Positions 1 to 12,711 of a stretch of 64,000 nucleotides of DNA are shown piece by piece (position 1 is the first letter of the stretch; every line of letters begins with the position of its first letter). Source of the DNA: Antedon mediterranea (Eukaryota; Echinodermata; Crinoidea; Comatulida; Antedonidae); assembly GCF_964355755.1 (NCBI RefSeq), contig NC_092679.1, forward strand, positions 14,438,932 to 14,502,931, given 5' to 3'. The position numbers were made by a program, and so were the translations under genes. The notes under the pieces are model-generated. The model saw only the letters and a program-made list of their open reading frames with translations. It was not told where the DNA came from and searched no databases.

Positions 1-298
1 GTTAGCGCTTCTCTGTTGCGACCAAATGCAATAAGTTCTCCACTAAAATTCTTGAAACGTATTACGATTTACAGAAAGTAAAAAAAGATTTGTTTAGGGT
101 AGAATCAATCATACCAAATAAAAAACACTGTCCCTATTTTGGTTGATTGTAATGCAGCTGTTTAAGTAGAGAAAGCTTTGCCAAAATATACACACTATGT
201 GGTAGTTGCCCAGGTGTGAGGTGAATAGGTTTTAAATAGCAACAACATTTAAAAGATTTAAACCATAGAATAGAATGTTACTATAAAGAGGCATTTTC

Positions 299-1234
299 AC
301 AGATTAGACATAGATACAGTACCACCTGATTTACCTTTATCTGTCAACATTTTACAGATTAGACATAGATACACTACCACCTGATTTACCTTTATCTATC
401 AACATTTTACAGATTAGACATAGATACAGTACCACCTGATTTACCTTTATCTATCAACATTTCACAGATTGGACATAGATACAGTACCACCTGATTTACC
501 TTTATCTGTCAACATTTTACAGATTAGACATAGATACAGTACCACCTGATTTACCTTTATCTATCAACATTTTACAGATTAGACATAGATACAGTACCAC
601 CTGATTTACCTTTATCTATCAACATTTCACAGATTGGACATAGATACAGTACCACCTGATTTACCTTTATCTATCAACATTTCACATATTGGACATAGAT
701 ACAGTACCACCTGATTTACCTTTATCTATCAACATTTCACAGATTGGACATAGATACAGTACCACCTGATTTACCTTTATCTATCAACATTTCACAGATT
801 GGACATAGATACAGTACCACCTGATTTACCTTTATCTATCAACATTTCACAGATTGGACATAGATACAGTACCACCTGATTTACCTTTATCTATCAACAT
901 TTCACAGATTGGACATAGATACAGTACCACCTGATTTACCTTTATCTATCAACATTTCACAGATTGGACATAGATACAGTACCACCTGATTTACCTTTAT
1001 CTATCAACATTTCACAGATTGGACATAGATACAGTACCACCTGATTTACCTTTATCTATCAACATTTCACAGATTAGACATAGATACAGTACCACCTGAT
1101 TTACCTTTATCTATCAACATTTCACAGATTGGACATAGATACAGTACCACCTGATTTACCTTTATCTATCAACATTTCACAGATTGGACATAGATACAGT
1201 ACCACCTGATTTACCTTTATCTATCAACATTTTA
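299..1234. repeat. 55-bp minisatellite, about 17 copies
   Basis: A 55-bp unit beginning AGATTAGACATAGATACAG and containing CCACCTGATTTACC recurs head to tail about 17 times. The units differ at a few positions only: TTAGAC or TTGGAC, ATCTATC or ATCTGTC, TTTTAC or TTTCAC. The TTTTAC/TTAGAC variants occupy the first copies and the TTTCAC/TTGGAC variants dominate the interior, which suggests recent local expansion of one variant. No reading frame of interest is seen. Confidence 0.97.
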
Positions 1235-2950
1235 CTCAAATTAGATTATTTTAGTAATTTTGGAAACAGAGAAACAATTATTGAACAAGTACTGTGATGG
1301 TCATAGCATTTTGTGTTTGTTCAACTTTTACTTGAGTGGCTTGCCATGCCATGGTGTAGGAATTTCAATCAATCAATTTCAATCAATCAATCAAACATTG
1401 GGCATTTTGTATAAGATGTTTAATTCAACTTAAATTGATGTAAATTTAAAATTATGACATTATATCTATATATGATTATGACATCGATTAAGTTTAAAAA
1501 AAAATAAGCAGTATGTATATTAGAAGAGCTATCCGTTTAGTATGGTGCTTACACATTTGAATTGCATTTATTTTGGCTTAACATTATTGAAGCTTTTGAC
1601 ACAAAAAAAACATCTAAAGAAGATTTTTCAGGATAGACCTACATTAAAATTGTATTTCCATTGACATAGTGTAAAAACAATAAAAATTAATAAATAAATA
1701 TAATAGAATAATTGTTGTTAAAGATATTCATTATAATTTTAAAATAATAGCTTAATCAAGTTATAAACCATATTCCATGTTTTAACTTACTTAATATCCC
1801 TTGCACTTTGATATTTTTCTTAATTTTATATAGTATTAGTAAGTAATTTTGAGCGTTATGCATTTATACATGTTTACAGTCATCAGTCTCATGCTGTACC
1901 GATAGTTCTATTTTCCAGTAGCATTAAACGTGTCAGATTTATGGTATGTAGCCATTAATCTGTTGCATTTGATAATATATTTATAAATGACCCACAATGT
2001 ATTCACATTTATAGTAGCATCAGCTATTATGCTTAATACATGATTCTATAATTTTACCATCAATCTTGTGACAAATTTACTCTACATACAAGATTAAGTA
2101 GGTGACAATATGATTGATTCCAAGTTCCGCAACATGCCTTTGTCACGCAAGAGTATGTGAATTTCGCAAAAAAATATTATGCAATAAAATAATAATTGAT
2201 TCCACTGTGACTACCCAGTTTCAGTGTGAGTAGCTTTAGCTGCATCAAATTGAATTTGTCATCACAGAATTTCTATGAAGGAACCAATATTTTTAATGCA
2301 CAAGTACAAATTAAGCTGCCATATGATTTATGAATATAATACATGTGATAATAAAACTACCAAAACTGGTTTCAAAGAAAACCATTCTTTTGGGTTTTTT
2401 TTAATACAAGCCGGTTCTTGGTTAGAATGACAATCTCTGGTCAGAATAAAAAGTAAGGCCTACAGATTAATAAATGTCATTATCTCAAGAAAACCATACA
2501 TTTATTGCATGATTTAAAACAAGTAGATGTGTGCATTATTTTGTGTGATCATATAATTATAATTTTTTAAAACTAGAAAATAGATACATTTTTATATGAC
2601 TCTTTTAAACCATAGAAATATTCTTTTTTTTACACATTATCATCTCATAAAATATAAGGCCTAGATAGCAACCAAGCGCATCTTGGCAAACATAAGGTTA
2701 TTTTCCCTGACGTGTACTGTACAGGTACATTTTTCTTCCCATAAATTTAATGTTTAATGGTAATTCAGCAGTCATTGTTATTGAAATATCGTAATTAAAG
2801 CACATCATATAGTAAATACAAATGTTAGTTTGATCACAATGATGATTGATGTTTGCATGGAAATTGAGATTGTCTTTGGGTAACGTATATTGTTACTTTT
2901 ATTAATTTAAATTATTAAACAGGGCAAAGTATAATTATAATTTATATATA
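1235..2950. other. AT-rich intergenic DNA, no gene seen
   Basis: No coding region, RNA gene or transposon end could be supported here. There is a short duplicated CAATCAAT run near 1365-1395. The rest is AT-rich sequence with scattered homopolymers. Confidence 0.6.
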
Positions 2951-2954
2951 GATT

Positions 2955-4370
2955 GTCAACATTATCATTTTAATCACCTTCATAATAATTGTCTCCATTG
3001 TCACCCTCATTCTTATCTTTACTTTATTGTCACCATCTTCATCATTGTAATTTCACCATCTTCATTTGTCACCATAACTATAATCATCATCATTATCTCC
3101 TTGATATCATTATCATTGTCACAATCTTCATCTTTGTCACCATAATCATCATCATTATCAACTTGGTAATGGTCATTGTTGTCACCATAATCTTTGTCAC
3201 CATAATCATCATCATTGTCAACTTGGTAATGGTCATTGTTGTCACAATAATCTTTGTCACCATAATCATCATCATTATCAACTTGGTAATGGTCATTGTT
3301 TTCACCATAATCTTTGTCACTATAATCATCATTATCAACTCGGTAATGGTCATTGTTGTCACCATAATCTTTTTCATCATAATCATCATCATTAGGCCTA
3401 TTAACTTGGTAATGGTCATTGTTGTCACCATAATCTTTGTCATCATAATCATCATCATTATCTCCTTGATATCAGTATCATTGTAACCATCGCCATCATT
3501 GTCACAATCTTCATCTTTGTCACCATAATCATCATCATTATCAACTTGGTAATGGTCATTGTTGTCACCATAATCTTTGTCATCATAATCGTCATCATTA
3601 TCAGCTTGGTAATGGTCATTGTTGTCACCATAATCTTTGTCCTCATAATCATCATCATTATCAACTTGGTACAGTAATGGTCATTGTTGTCGCCTCACCA
3701 TAATCTTTGTCATCATAATCATCATCATTATTAACTTGGTAATGGTCATTGTTGTCACCATAATCTTGGTCACCATAATCATCATCATTATCAACTTGGT
3801 AATGGTCATTGTTGTCACCATAATCTTTGTCATCATAATCATCATCATTATTAACTTGGTAATGGTCATTGTTGTCACCATAATCTTTGTCATCATAATC
3901 ATCATCATTATCTCCTTGATATCATTATCATTGTAACCATCTCCATCATTGTCACAATCTTCATCTTTGTCACCATATTCATCATCATTATCAACTTGGT
4001 AATGGTCATTGTTGTCACCATAATCTTTGTCGCCATAATCATCATCATTATCAACTTGGTAATGGTCATTGTTGTCACCATATTCATCATCAAACCATAT
4101 TTATATCATCGCCATTTTTATTTATGTCACCATCATTTTCACCATATTCATCATCATAACCATATTTGCATTATTGTCACCTTGATAATTGTCATTGTTG
4201 TCACCATCTTCATCATTGTCACCATCTTCATCATTGTCACCATCTTCATCTTTGTCACCATCTTCATTTGTCACCATATTCATTAACATAACCTCTCTAA
4301 AGATGGTTAATAAGATAAAAGTAAATAACCATATTCATCATCATTATCACCTTTATCATTGTCACCATCT
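2955..4370. repeat. 60-bp minisatellite within an ATC/ATT-rich simple-repeat block
   Basis: The core, about 3100-4090, is a 60-bp unit containing AACTTGGTAATGGTCATTG followed by TTGTCACCATAATC and CATCATCATTATC. At 3181 and 3241 two consecutive units are in exact register. The flanks (2955-3100 and 4090-4370) are shorter, irregular CACCATCTTCATC-type repeats. Because the unit is a multiple of three and poor in stops, it yields long open frames on both strands, coding for Ile/Val/Thr-rich or Met/Thr/Lys-rich low-complexity peptides. I regard these as artefacts of the repeat, not genes. Confidence 0.95.
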
Positions 4371-4390
4371 TATTCTTATTGTCATTATTG

Positions 4391-4800
4391 TAGTGGCGGA
4401 TCCAGGTTTTTTAAATAGAAGAGGCTCAGCTGAGGGCCTATGATAATCATTGACAATTTCACCTTAATCATCATCACAGTTGTATAACCTTCATAAATTG
4501 TAATATCTATCTATCTTATTTATCTTTTTATTATCATCATCCTTGTCACCACCTTCATCATAATCATCACCTTCAAAATTGTCATACTTTTAACTTTATT
4601 ATCAGTGCTGGCGTAACGCAGGAGGCTAAGACTGGTTTAGCACTCCTACAATAAGGAGCCCTCCAACGCTGTGTACTGTAGTTGAATCGGGCTGCATGTG
4701 CTCTGGGGCCCCTCATGCTCTTGGGGCCCCTTATGCTCTGGGGCCCCTGGGTTTAGCCATTGAACGCTCATACAGTAGCCATTACACCACTGTGTATCAT
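4391..4800. repeat. Fragments of dispersed repeats
   Basis: At 4391 the sequence TAGTGGCGGATCCAGG followed by a run of T and a GGCTCAGC block resembles the conserved end of a dispersed animal DNA transposon. From 4609 there is a GCTGGCGTAACGCAGG segment and then three close copies of a CATGCTCTGGGGCCCC motif (about 4697-4750). This GC-rich patch contrasts with its AT-rich surroundings. The family assignment is from general familiarity and is weak. Confidence 0.4.
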
Positions 4801-7800
4801 CATCATTTCATCATCATGTACACTACTGTCCTTTCACAGACCATTTAGTATGTTGCTTCATCTCTGGGAGTGGCAATACCACTGTCACACTCAACCTGTT
4901 GTTACACGCTGATATTTTAATTTAATTATTTAAATATAATGCTAGTTGATATTTCTGTAGTCATCCCAGCATGATAGCATCATTAGAAACAACGTAACTT
5001 AATATACAGTTGTGGCTTAACTAGCAGTGGTTCTAATAATGAACATTTGCATTTCCTTGTTGAGAATAATTCACATAGAGACATCCATACTGGATGTATA
5101 AAGACATCTGTGGCTGTATTCACCATTCACACTTAGGCTAAGGGAAACACTTACCCAATAACATGTAAAAAATATCCTATTTATTGTAAATACAATTTAA
5201 GGGAAATACTTAAATATTTGTTGAGTTAAGTGAAGAACTTAATATTTAGAGGAAATATCTCACTTAAGTGTGATTGGTGAATACGGCCACTAGCTTTTAC
5301 CAGACAACAAATTAAAATTAATTCGTTAAAAATAAGTACCCTGATTTAGTAACATTTCCCTAGCAGACCACAACCCACAATTTCAGGATGTAATGTTGTT
5401 AAATGATGGTAATATTTTGATTAGTACTGTGGTTATATTTGATGAACTCTGAGTTAATGTGTCATACTTTATTCATGGACCTACTGTATAAATTTATAGG
5501 TTCGTGATGTCAATGATGTACATGTCCACTCGGACCTATCGATAAATATTATTATATTTCTTCGATCTCTTAATAAATTTAATTTTATACTCTGTAGGAG
5601 TAGAAATGTATGTAATTAGATGTTAAATTTTGAATCACTATAAACTTTTTTTTTATACCCTAATATTTTTTAACACGCCTACTGTTTATAACACTCCTAC
5701 TGTTTTAGAGTAAACTTTTATTCAATTATACTGTTGAATTCCAATTTGAAACTAATTTACACAACATTCAATTTTTTGAACGAAAACTGATCATGCAATA
5801 ATATGCCTACAGTACAGTATTAAGTACCTTCTAAAACAGGAAAAAAATGCACTACTGATATAAAATCAAGCAGTAAGATATTGTACACATAATAATAATC
5901 TTTAACTATCATTATTGTTGCCAAGCAATCATCCGTTTACATAATGTTATTAAGATTGATCTTCCTAGCTGCAAAAAATAATTAACGCAAGTAATGTAGT
6001 TTTCTATAGGTTTTTAATGTCACGCACATTGATTTTTGAGAGACCTATTATTTAACAGTAGACAAGTCTCATTTTCAGGAAATCCTTTAGGTAATAATAT
6101 ACCTCTTAATAGTTTTGAAATCTGATAAAAGTATTGCATTGGGCTATTTTTGAAAGTTGCAGAAAAAGATTTTTTTTTTAAAAGATAATGAGTTTAGATT
6201 ATTTCCTGCAAGGTTTGATGACAGATGTAAATGTCTGAATCCAAAAAATTTGTCCAAAAAAGTCTTTTGGAACAGGGAATTAAGCGAACAGTGTCAAAAT
6301 ACACACTGTATTATTACAGTTAAAATAAATGTAGCATAATAAAATAATTGTGTATAAAGATTCTAACAACTAGGTCAGAGTTAGGAAAAATATCTGAATA
6401 ATAGAATGAAAATAAAGCTTAAAAAATTATGTTGCAGTGCCGAAGTGTGATTTGATTAAAATCTATACAGTATATTAGAAATTGCATAATGATGATGATT
6501 GAATTTCCTATAGTGCTGCTTTTTTTATGTTACGTTTTGGCCCAGTAGTAGATTTTTAGAAAGACTATTTTGATTTCTCAGCATGCATTTTAATGATTTT
6601 TAATATTAAAAAGAGACATCCCTATATTATTATTTTAATAAAATTAATAACTAAACTCTACTGACAATGCATGATTAAAGTTGATAATTATGATAATACA
6701 TTTTTTTGTCTGCCTCACTGGCAAAATTTATTTTATCTTCTTCAGACTGCCTCATGGTTTTCGGCTTTTGTCTGGATGATATTACTGTGTTTGACCGGTT
6801 TTCGGCGAATCTATGAAATGCGACAATCTTCGGTTCCAAAGGATACGTACACTTAAAATATTGGTTGTCTTGTTGTTGGTGCTATAATTGTATTGTGTCA
6901 AAAAAAGCTAAAAAAATAGTTTTACAAATTTAATACACCTATGCAAATAACTTATTTTAATTCTTTTTTTCTTAATTTAAATTTTAAATCGATCTCATAA
7001 AAAAACAATATTTTTTATATACAGTATTATTTATGTTTAATTTTAACTTCATTTAAGTATTTATTTATAGTCTTAAAATTATATTTTCATATTGTTGTGG
7101 CAATATGTAACATTTATCAAATTAATTTATTTAGTAATATCTTTTTTTTATTATTATTATTCTCTAGTAGCTTTACTTATACTACAGTGCAACCAGGTTA
7201 TACGTTTTTAGTAACATTTATAAAGTGTTTTTAAAAAAGCTTAATTCTAGGCAATCGCTGGCACGCAGATCACCTGGATCAAACCCAGGTTTATTAGGAA
7301 TGTTGACAATGATGTTCGGAGTATGTAGGTCTAGTCTGTAGGATTAGCATTAGCCTAAACTACAGTATCCACATTTATGTGCATGTTATATTGTTAGTAT
7401 TTTGTAGATCTTGATTGATTTGACACCCCTTTTACACTGCCAGCAACAATGCTCTGCAATTGTCTTAAGTAAATTGAGCATTGTGAACTTGCCAAATGTC
7501 TTGGTGGACTTTTCCAGGGCCGTAGCCACCAGTACGGTTGGTAAGGTTTCAACCTGACCACTTTTTCACAGAGGCCTTTGATAACCCAGTGGCTTGAACA
7601 GAGATTGTTCTCTTTTCTTGCGAAAACCGTTATTTCTTGTGGCTATACTGTGCATCACTTTTTTATTACCAACAAACAATTACTCTCTCCTCTCCCAGGT
7701 GTCAGATCCCAATAGAAATTTGTCAGGATTGGTTTGTAACATTACTTGTGCAGTGGGGAGAAATATTGCAGTACATATACCGTTTCCAAAAAAATGATCC

Positions 7801-8595
7801 TTTAACAGGAAAATCCTACTTATAGTAATTTAAGAGTAAAAAAAGGAAACAGATTTCTCTGAAACAGTAGTAGTAGTAGTACAGTGTAGTGGCCTCAATT
7901 AATCCAGTATTATATTAATGTAACACTTGTTCATCTAAATATTGTGACATTTAATGTGCTCAATATAATATCACACACTACTGCAAACACAATGTTAAAT
8001 GTCAAACATTTGTAAATAAAACACACTAGGATTGTGTACAATGTTTTGACTACACTTGTAATAGGTTACTGGTTATTGGTGGTTGGTGACATTGGTCTTC
8101 GGAGGGGTACTCGGAGTAGTTCGGTTGAAGTTGTCCATTTGTCTATAGTTAGTTTTCCTGGAATTATGGAAATCTCTATTTTCCACAAGAATGCAATTTG
8201 CAATATGTACTAGTTTTAAGAAAAATAATGAAACAGCTTCTCCCAATTTTGTAGTCAAAACATTGAAAATATTTAAGACTACATTCACATCCCCAAATGT
8301 TTTAATATAAATTAATATACCATAATACACAAAACTAAAAAAAAAAGATCAAAGATTTTATGATTTTAATATACTACACTGCAATATATTTTAGTTGATA
8401 TTTAATGTATGATTTATTCTTGACTATTGCTGTTGATAATGTCTCTCCATTGGGCTTAGATTCACCTATTTTTAATGTTTTTGCGCTCGAGTAGTTTTTT
8501 TAATCATAGTACAGATTTGTCACTACTGATTATGGCAACGAAAAGATGAATCTTAAACAAAGTAGGTTTTAAATTGTTATTTGAAGGACTATTTT
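4801..8595. other. AT-rich intergenic DNA, no gene seen
   Basis: Only short frames occur here (60-93 codons), none with a recognisable motif. A patch at about 7513-7565 (GGCCGTAGCCACCAGTACGG, then a TTTCAACC stretch) looks like the end of a dispersed repeat. I see nothing else that can be supported. Confidence 0.55.
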
Positions 8596-8599
8596 GAAC

Positions 8600-8850
8600 T
8601 TAAAGGGTAGCTCCGGGCTTAAAATTTCTTCTCTTTTTTGATAATAATATTACAGCTTAGAAGTAGAATGAGTGACATGAATAAGCCCCTTTTAAAAGAA
8701 AAAGTTACTGGACTTTTTTTTCTATTGTTTATTTTTAACACTGATAATAATATATTACCCACTTATTTTTCGACAGCGGAGAAGTAAAATGAACGTCACG
8801 ATATAAGCCCCTTTTAAAAGAAAGTTACTGGACTTTTTTGTAATATATTG
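8600..8850. repeat. Two-copy tandem duplication of about 105 bp
   Basis: The segment with TGATAATAATATTAC, a GAAGTA block and AAGCCCCTTTTAAAAGAAA plus GTTACTGGACTTTTTT occurs twice in a row (about 8638-8720 and 8742-8843). The second copy has diverged by substitutions and small indels. No coding content is visible. Confidence 0.8.
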
Positions 8851-10147
8851 CTATTTTAAAAAATATTTTTTAAACCCAGTGTTACTGTACCCTTTAAACA
8901 TGAAAACGATGGCTTAGGAACGGCTTTACCATTACAATGTAGTGTTGTATGTATATACTTTGTGAATATGTGCATGTACAGTTTTGTCCACTCGCATTTT
9001 ATCTTTTAAAATTATTAAGACAGTAGACTACTTAATATGAATGAATGATGACGTCATGCAACTATATATGGACATTTCATGACCATATATAGATCTGTCA
9101 TATGGACATATATGTTGATAATGTATATTGTGGAAATATTCTGTACATGAAATAGTATGGCTTATTACATGAATTTGATTTATATTATATGGACACGTTA
9201 TGACTTTATATGGATAAATTATGAACATAATTTGGACCACTCATGACCCCCTATAGGTCTCTCATTAACATTGGACAATGTTTATATATGTTTTTATATT
9301 GTAGTGCATTATGCAGTATCACTATATTGGATTGCATTATGAATATTTCAGGCTAATATGGACATGTTATGACTCTATATGGAAATGATATGCCTATAAA
9401 TGGCCATATTAAGACTATATGGCCATATTATACCTATATATGGTTATGTGATGTAGATGACTTTATTTGGAAATAATAAATAAAATGTGATGTCAACAAA
9501 AATTTTAAAATGGATTAAAGAATATATAAACAAGATAGAATGATGTAAAAGATTTATTTAAATAAAAAGAATATTTTCTTGTGTATATAAAAAGGAAAGA
9601 ACTTTAAAAACTTGGCATGGTTTGCATAAAAATAGTTAAGATTAATAATAAATATCAACATTTCCATTGATGTTTAGTTTAAACACATTATGAATGCCAT
9701 ATACAACGCCACTTAATATTTAATGCTTTAAGTATATTACTTAAGTTCACATTAAATAGGTCATTCAGTTAATAAGATGTTGATTAAAATATATATAATT
9801 GATTATATTTTATATTGAAGGTTATTATGAATAACTTAAAGGAAATATGTATTTATCAATGAACGTATATTAAATTTGACATGTTATATTGCGTTATGTT
9901 TAATATATCAAATTGACGTTTTTTCTGAATTGTTTTAATGAAATAGATAATCGATCTTGCCGTTAAGAAATGATTACTTTTGACATGTCACATAACAGCT
10001 ACTTAACAGCCAATGTTATTTTATTTTAATGCAATGTTTTTAATACTCAAAATAAATAACTGTTTCTAGGAATGAAGGAACCTTCACCTCTTACTGACCC
10101 TTGAGATTTTTTGCGGATATAATAATGCATAATATTTATGTATATTT
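8851..10147. other. AT-rich DNA with degenerate ATATGGACAT repeats
   Basis: Between about 9050 and 9450 short phrases such as TATATGGACAT, TTATGAC and ATGGCCATATTA recur irregularly, giving a degenerate tandem repeat of about 20 bp. The remainder shows no gene. Confidence 0.5.
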
Positions 10148-10653
10148 GATTGGTCAGAATGTTTGCCAAACTCTGACGTCATTTTGTACCGAATACTGTA
10201 CATTGAGAACACCTGTGAAACGGTTCAGAAGTGAATAAATCGAACATGTGTATAAATACGTCACAGTTGGGCAAACGTCTTACTAAATTAACTATGAATC
10301 TTTGATTGGTTAAAATGATTGTCCAACTCTCACGTCATTGTATCGAATACTCTGTACATTGAGAACACCTGTGAAACGGGCGTATACGACGAGTCGCAAG
10401 TTATTCTCAACAAACCGAGTATTCGTACAATTACGTCAGAGTTTGGCAAACATCTTACTAATCAATGTATATTTCATTGGTCAAAATGTTTGCCCAACTC
10501 TGACGCCCGCTCTGACGTCATTGAACCAAATACCCGGAACATTGAGAAACGGGCCTTAGCACGGCTTGTATCAAGCCGCCTCGCAAGTTATTCTCAATGA
10601 ATCTAGTGTTGGTACAATTACGTCAGAGTTGGGCAAACATCTTACTAATCAAC
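10148..10653. repeat. Three-unit foldback (palindromic) repeat with TGACGTCA-type motifs
   Basis: Three successive units (about 10148-10290, 10306-10463, 10469-10653) each begin with a variant of ATTGGTCAAAATGTTTGCCC followed by AACTCTGACGTCATT. Each ends with the inverted counterpart, ACGTCAGAGTTGGGCAAAC followed by a TCTTACTAA phrase. Each unit is therefore a small inverted repeat, and the three stand head to tail. Internally they share ACATTGAGAACACCTGTGAAA and, in units 2 and 3, CGCAAGTTATTCTCAA. The arms carry CRE-like TGACGTCA or ACGTCA motifs. This looks like a MITE or foldback element that has been tandemly amplified. Confidence 0.8.
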
Positions 10654-11236
10654 TTACATCCCTGGCGTACACGTTGATTCCAGTTCTTATTTTTAAAATC
10701 AAAAGCCTTTTTTAGGCATTCTTCGATATGTACTATATCATAAAATTCTGAAGACAATCCCGATTAGTACATTTTGGTTCGACTGCTTAACGTCCGATCC
10801 ATAGGATAAGAAGATTCCTATCAGTTGATTATTTCTACTTTCTATTTTAAATCTAAGAGATTAAAATGCATTTCAAAATTGGTATTCACATAATTTACGA
10901 TGTTGGTAATAATAAAGTAATGATAAATGCACTTAGGTGATATTAAATCATTTATATGATGTATTCTTAGAAGGTTTAAGTCCAAAAAGCAATGTACTTT
11001 TTGTATATATTGCCTCAGGATTTATGTTTTGAATTATACATACAAAACCTATCGATAACCAATCACCATTTTCATGGATCTTATTCTATTTTTGTCGGTT
11101 GCAAAATAGATGCTTGATTTCACATTTTGTCCATTGGAGAGTGAGATTATATCTCTTGTTTTTAAGAAACTCTAAAAATAGATTACAATAAAGCAAAATA
11201 ATATCGAAATCGCAATCGAAAATGTATAGGAAACTG

Positions 11237-11517
11237 AAAGCCTTTATATAATAATGATTTGTTTGACTGTTTAAAATGTCATAATCAATTTATAATAATA
11301 ATGGTCTTATATAGCGCCTAATACAATGTTCCAGGCGCTTACACGCAAAAATTATCCATAAAATATCCTAAGATAACAAGAAAGCCTTTTGTATAATAAT
11401 ATTTTTTTGGCTGTTTAAAATGTCAAATAATTATGGTATAGTCTTACATAGCACCTAATATAATGTTTAAAGCGCTTTACACACAAAAATGATCCATAAA
11501 ATATCCTAAGATAACAT
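11237..11517. repeat. Two-copy tandem duplication of about 140 bp
   Basis: A segment starting GAAAGCC, with CTGTTTAAAATGTCA, TATAGCGCCTAATA and ATCCATAAAATATCCTAAG, is present twice in direct orientation. The first copy is about 11237-11383 and the second about 11384-11517. The TATAGCGCC phrase resembles non-LTR retrotransposon or SINE tails seen elsewhere in the window. The block between 10,654 and 11,236 contains no recognisable gene. Confidence 0.8.
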
Positions 11518-12239
11518 CAATAGTAACGTTAGCGCTGTTAACTTCTTCGAAACGAAAAATTATTCTGTATTTTTGTTCATAAAATCAATGTTGCTAGGTA
11601 ACCACAATTTAATACCATTCTGACGGTTATTAATGTTAAAATAACACTTTATCAATGATTATGGAGTTCTGAGAATAATCGATAAACAATGTAATATTTA
11701 AGAAGCCTCATTTTGAAGAAATCCGTATTTATAAAGTCCGGGTACATTTTTAAAGTAAAATTGTAATTGACAAAATAATTAAACATTTTTTTACTTCGTT
11801 GCTATGGAAACATGATACAATGTTTGTTGTCACAGTGATATGTGTTGTAGGATTCAATAGGATTATTGTAATTACTGCGGTATGATTTCACACATGAAGT
11901 ACGTTTTTGAATAAATCTATTAAAATATTTTCATATAAGTATTCGGCTAGTGTGTTAGTGGAATATATAAATAGAATTTATACGAAATGAACTAATACTT
12001 TGTAATGCGCGCTGTTGGATTTAGGTTAACATGATCGTGTTAATGTTATCACTCGTGAATATTGGTTTGAATATAAAATGACATCTAAACATTTATGTTC
12101 ATTGCGAACAAGTGACAAAATGGATGATGTTGTTAATAACAACAGCAAAAACCAGGACGTCTGAACGTACCAAAACAGCATAATGGTAATGTTACTGGTT
12201 TCAGCAGCCACGGCATTGCCAACAATCATGCCCAATTAA
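11518..12239. other. No gene seen
   Basis: AT-rich DNA without a supportable reading frame or repeat. Confidence 0.5.
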
Positions 12240-12420
12240 CCATGGAACTACAAATAATCATAATTAAAAACAACGACCTCACCCAGCAACCACGACGTCA
12301 CCCAGCAACCACGACGCCACCAAGCAATCATGGCGTCATCCAGCAAATCACGACGCCACCCAGCAAATCGCGACGCCACCCAGCATCCACGACGTTGCGG
12401 AAGAGGGTGACGCTGGTTCA
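12240..12420. repeat. Degenerate minisatellite upstream of the + strand gene copy
   Basis: Units of about 18-20 bp built on CACCCAGCAACCACGACG recur about eight times. The same kind of CCACGACG-containing repeat lies downstream of both gene copies (14,620-15,190; 24,950-25,191 with 29,588-29,700). This suggests that gene plus minisatellite once formed a tandemly duplicated unit. Confidence 0.75.
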
Positions 12421-12587
12421 TTTATTTCAACGACAACCAAGACAGATAAAGAAATATATTTACGAATAACAATAAAGATTGTCCTATTTTTTGGGGTTTT
12501 TTTGCGTGTTAGACCTATTTTTGTTTAAATGTTGAATATTAGTGATCAGTTTGAATAGTGATCGAGGGATTCGATGGGGAGCAGGGT

Positions 12588-12640
12588 GACTGTGAACATA
12601 TCGTTTTTGTCTTTCAATTAATTTAGTAACATCTTCACAT
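12588..12640 (+). repeat. Left member of a direct repeat flanking the + strand gene copy
   Basis: The segment with CTGTGAACAT, a TTTTTGTCTTTCAATTAATT block and TAGTAACATCTTCACAT matches 14,565-14,617 with a few differences. The two copies bracket the gene, one about 70 bp before the first recognised exon and one about 150 bp after the stop codon. Confidence 0.75.
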
Positions 12641-12711
12641 GCCAATGAACATGTTTATAAATCCTAAGAAATAAGGTGTATAGTACAATTAATAGAAATT
12701 ATTAATCCCAG

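Noticed and set aside
299-1234. CRISPR-like array
   Set aside because: The 55-bp units are contiguous with no unique spacers; it is a eukaryotic minisatellite.
2989-4443. Several open frames on both strands encoding Ile/Val/Thr- or Met/Thr/Lys-rich repeats
   Set aside because: They are translations of the 60-bp and ATC-type simple repeats. Frames open on both strands simultaneously show that the unit merely lacks stops.
6157-6339. Short Lys-rich + strand frame
   Set aside because: Sixty codons in AT-rich DNA without any motif.
7255-7300. Possible tRNA box B (GATCAAACCC) near 7,280
   Set aside because: No matching box A, anticodon arm or terminator could be found at the proper spacing.
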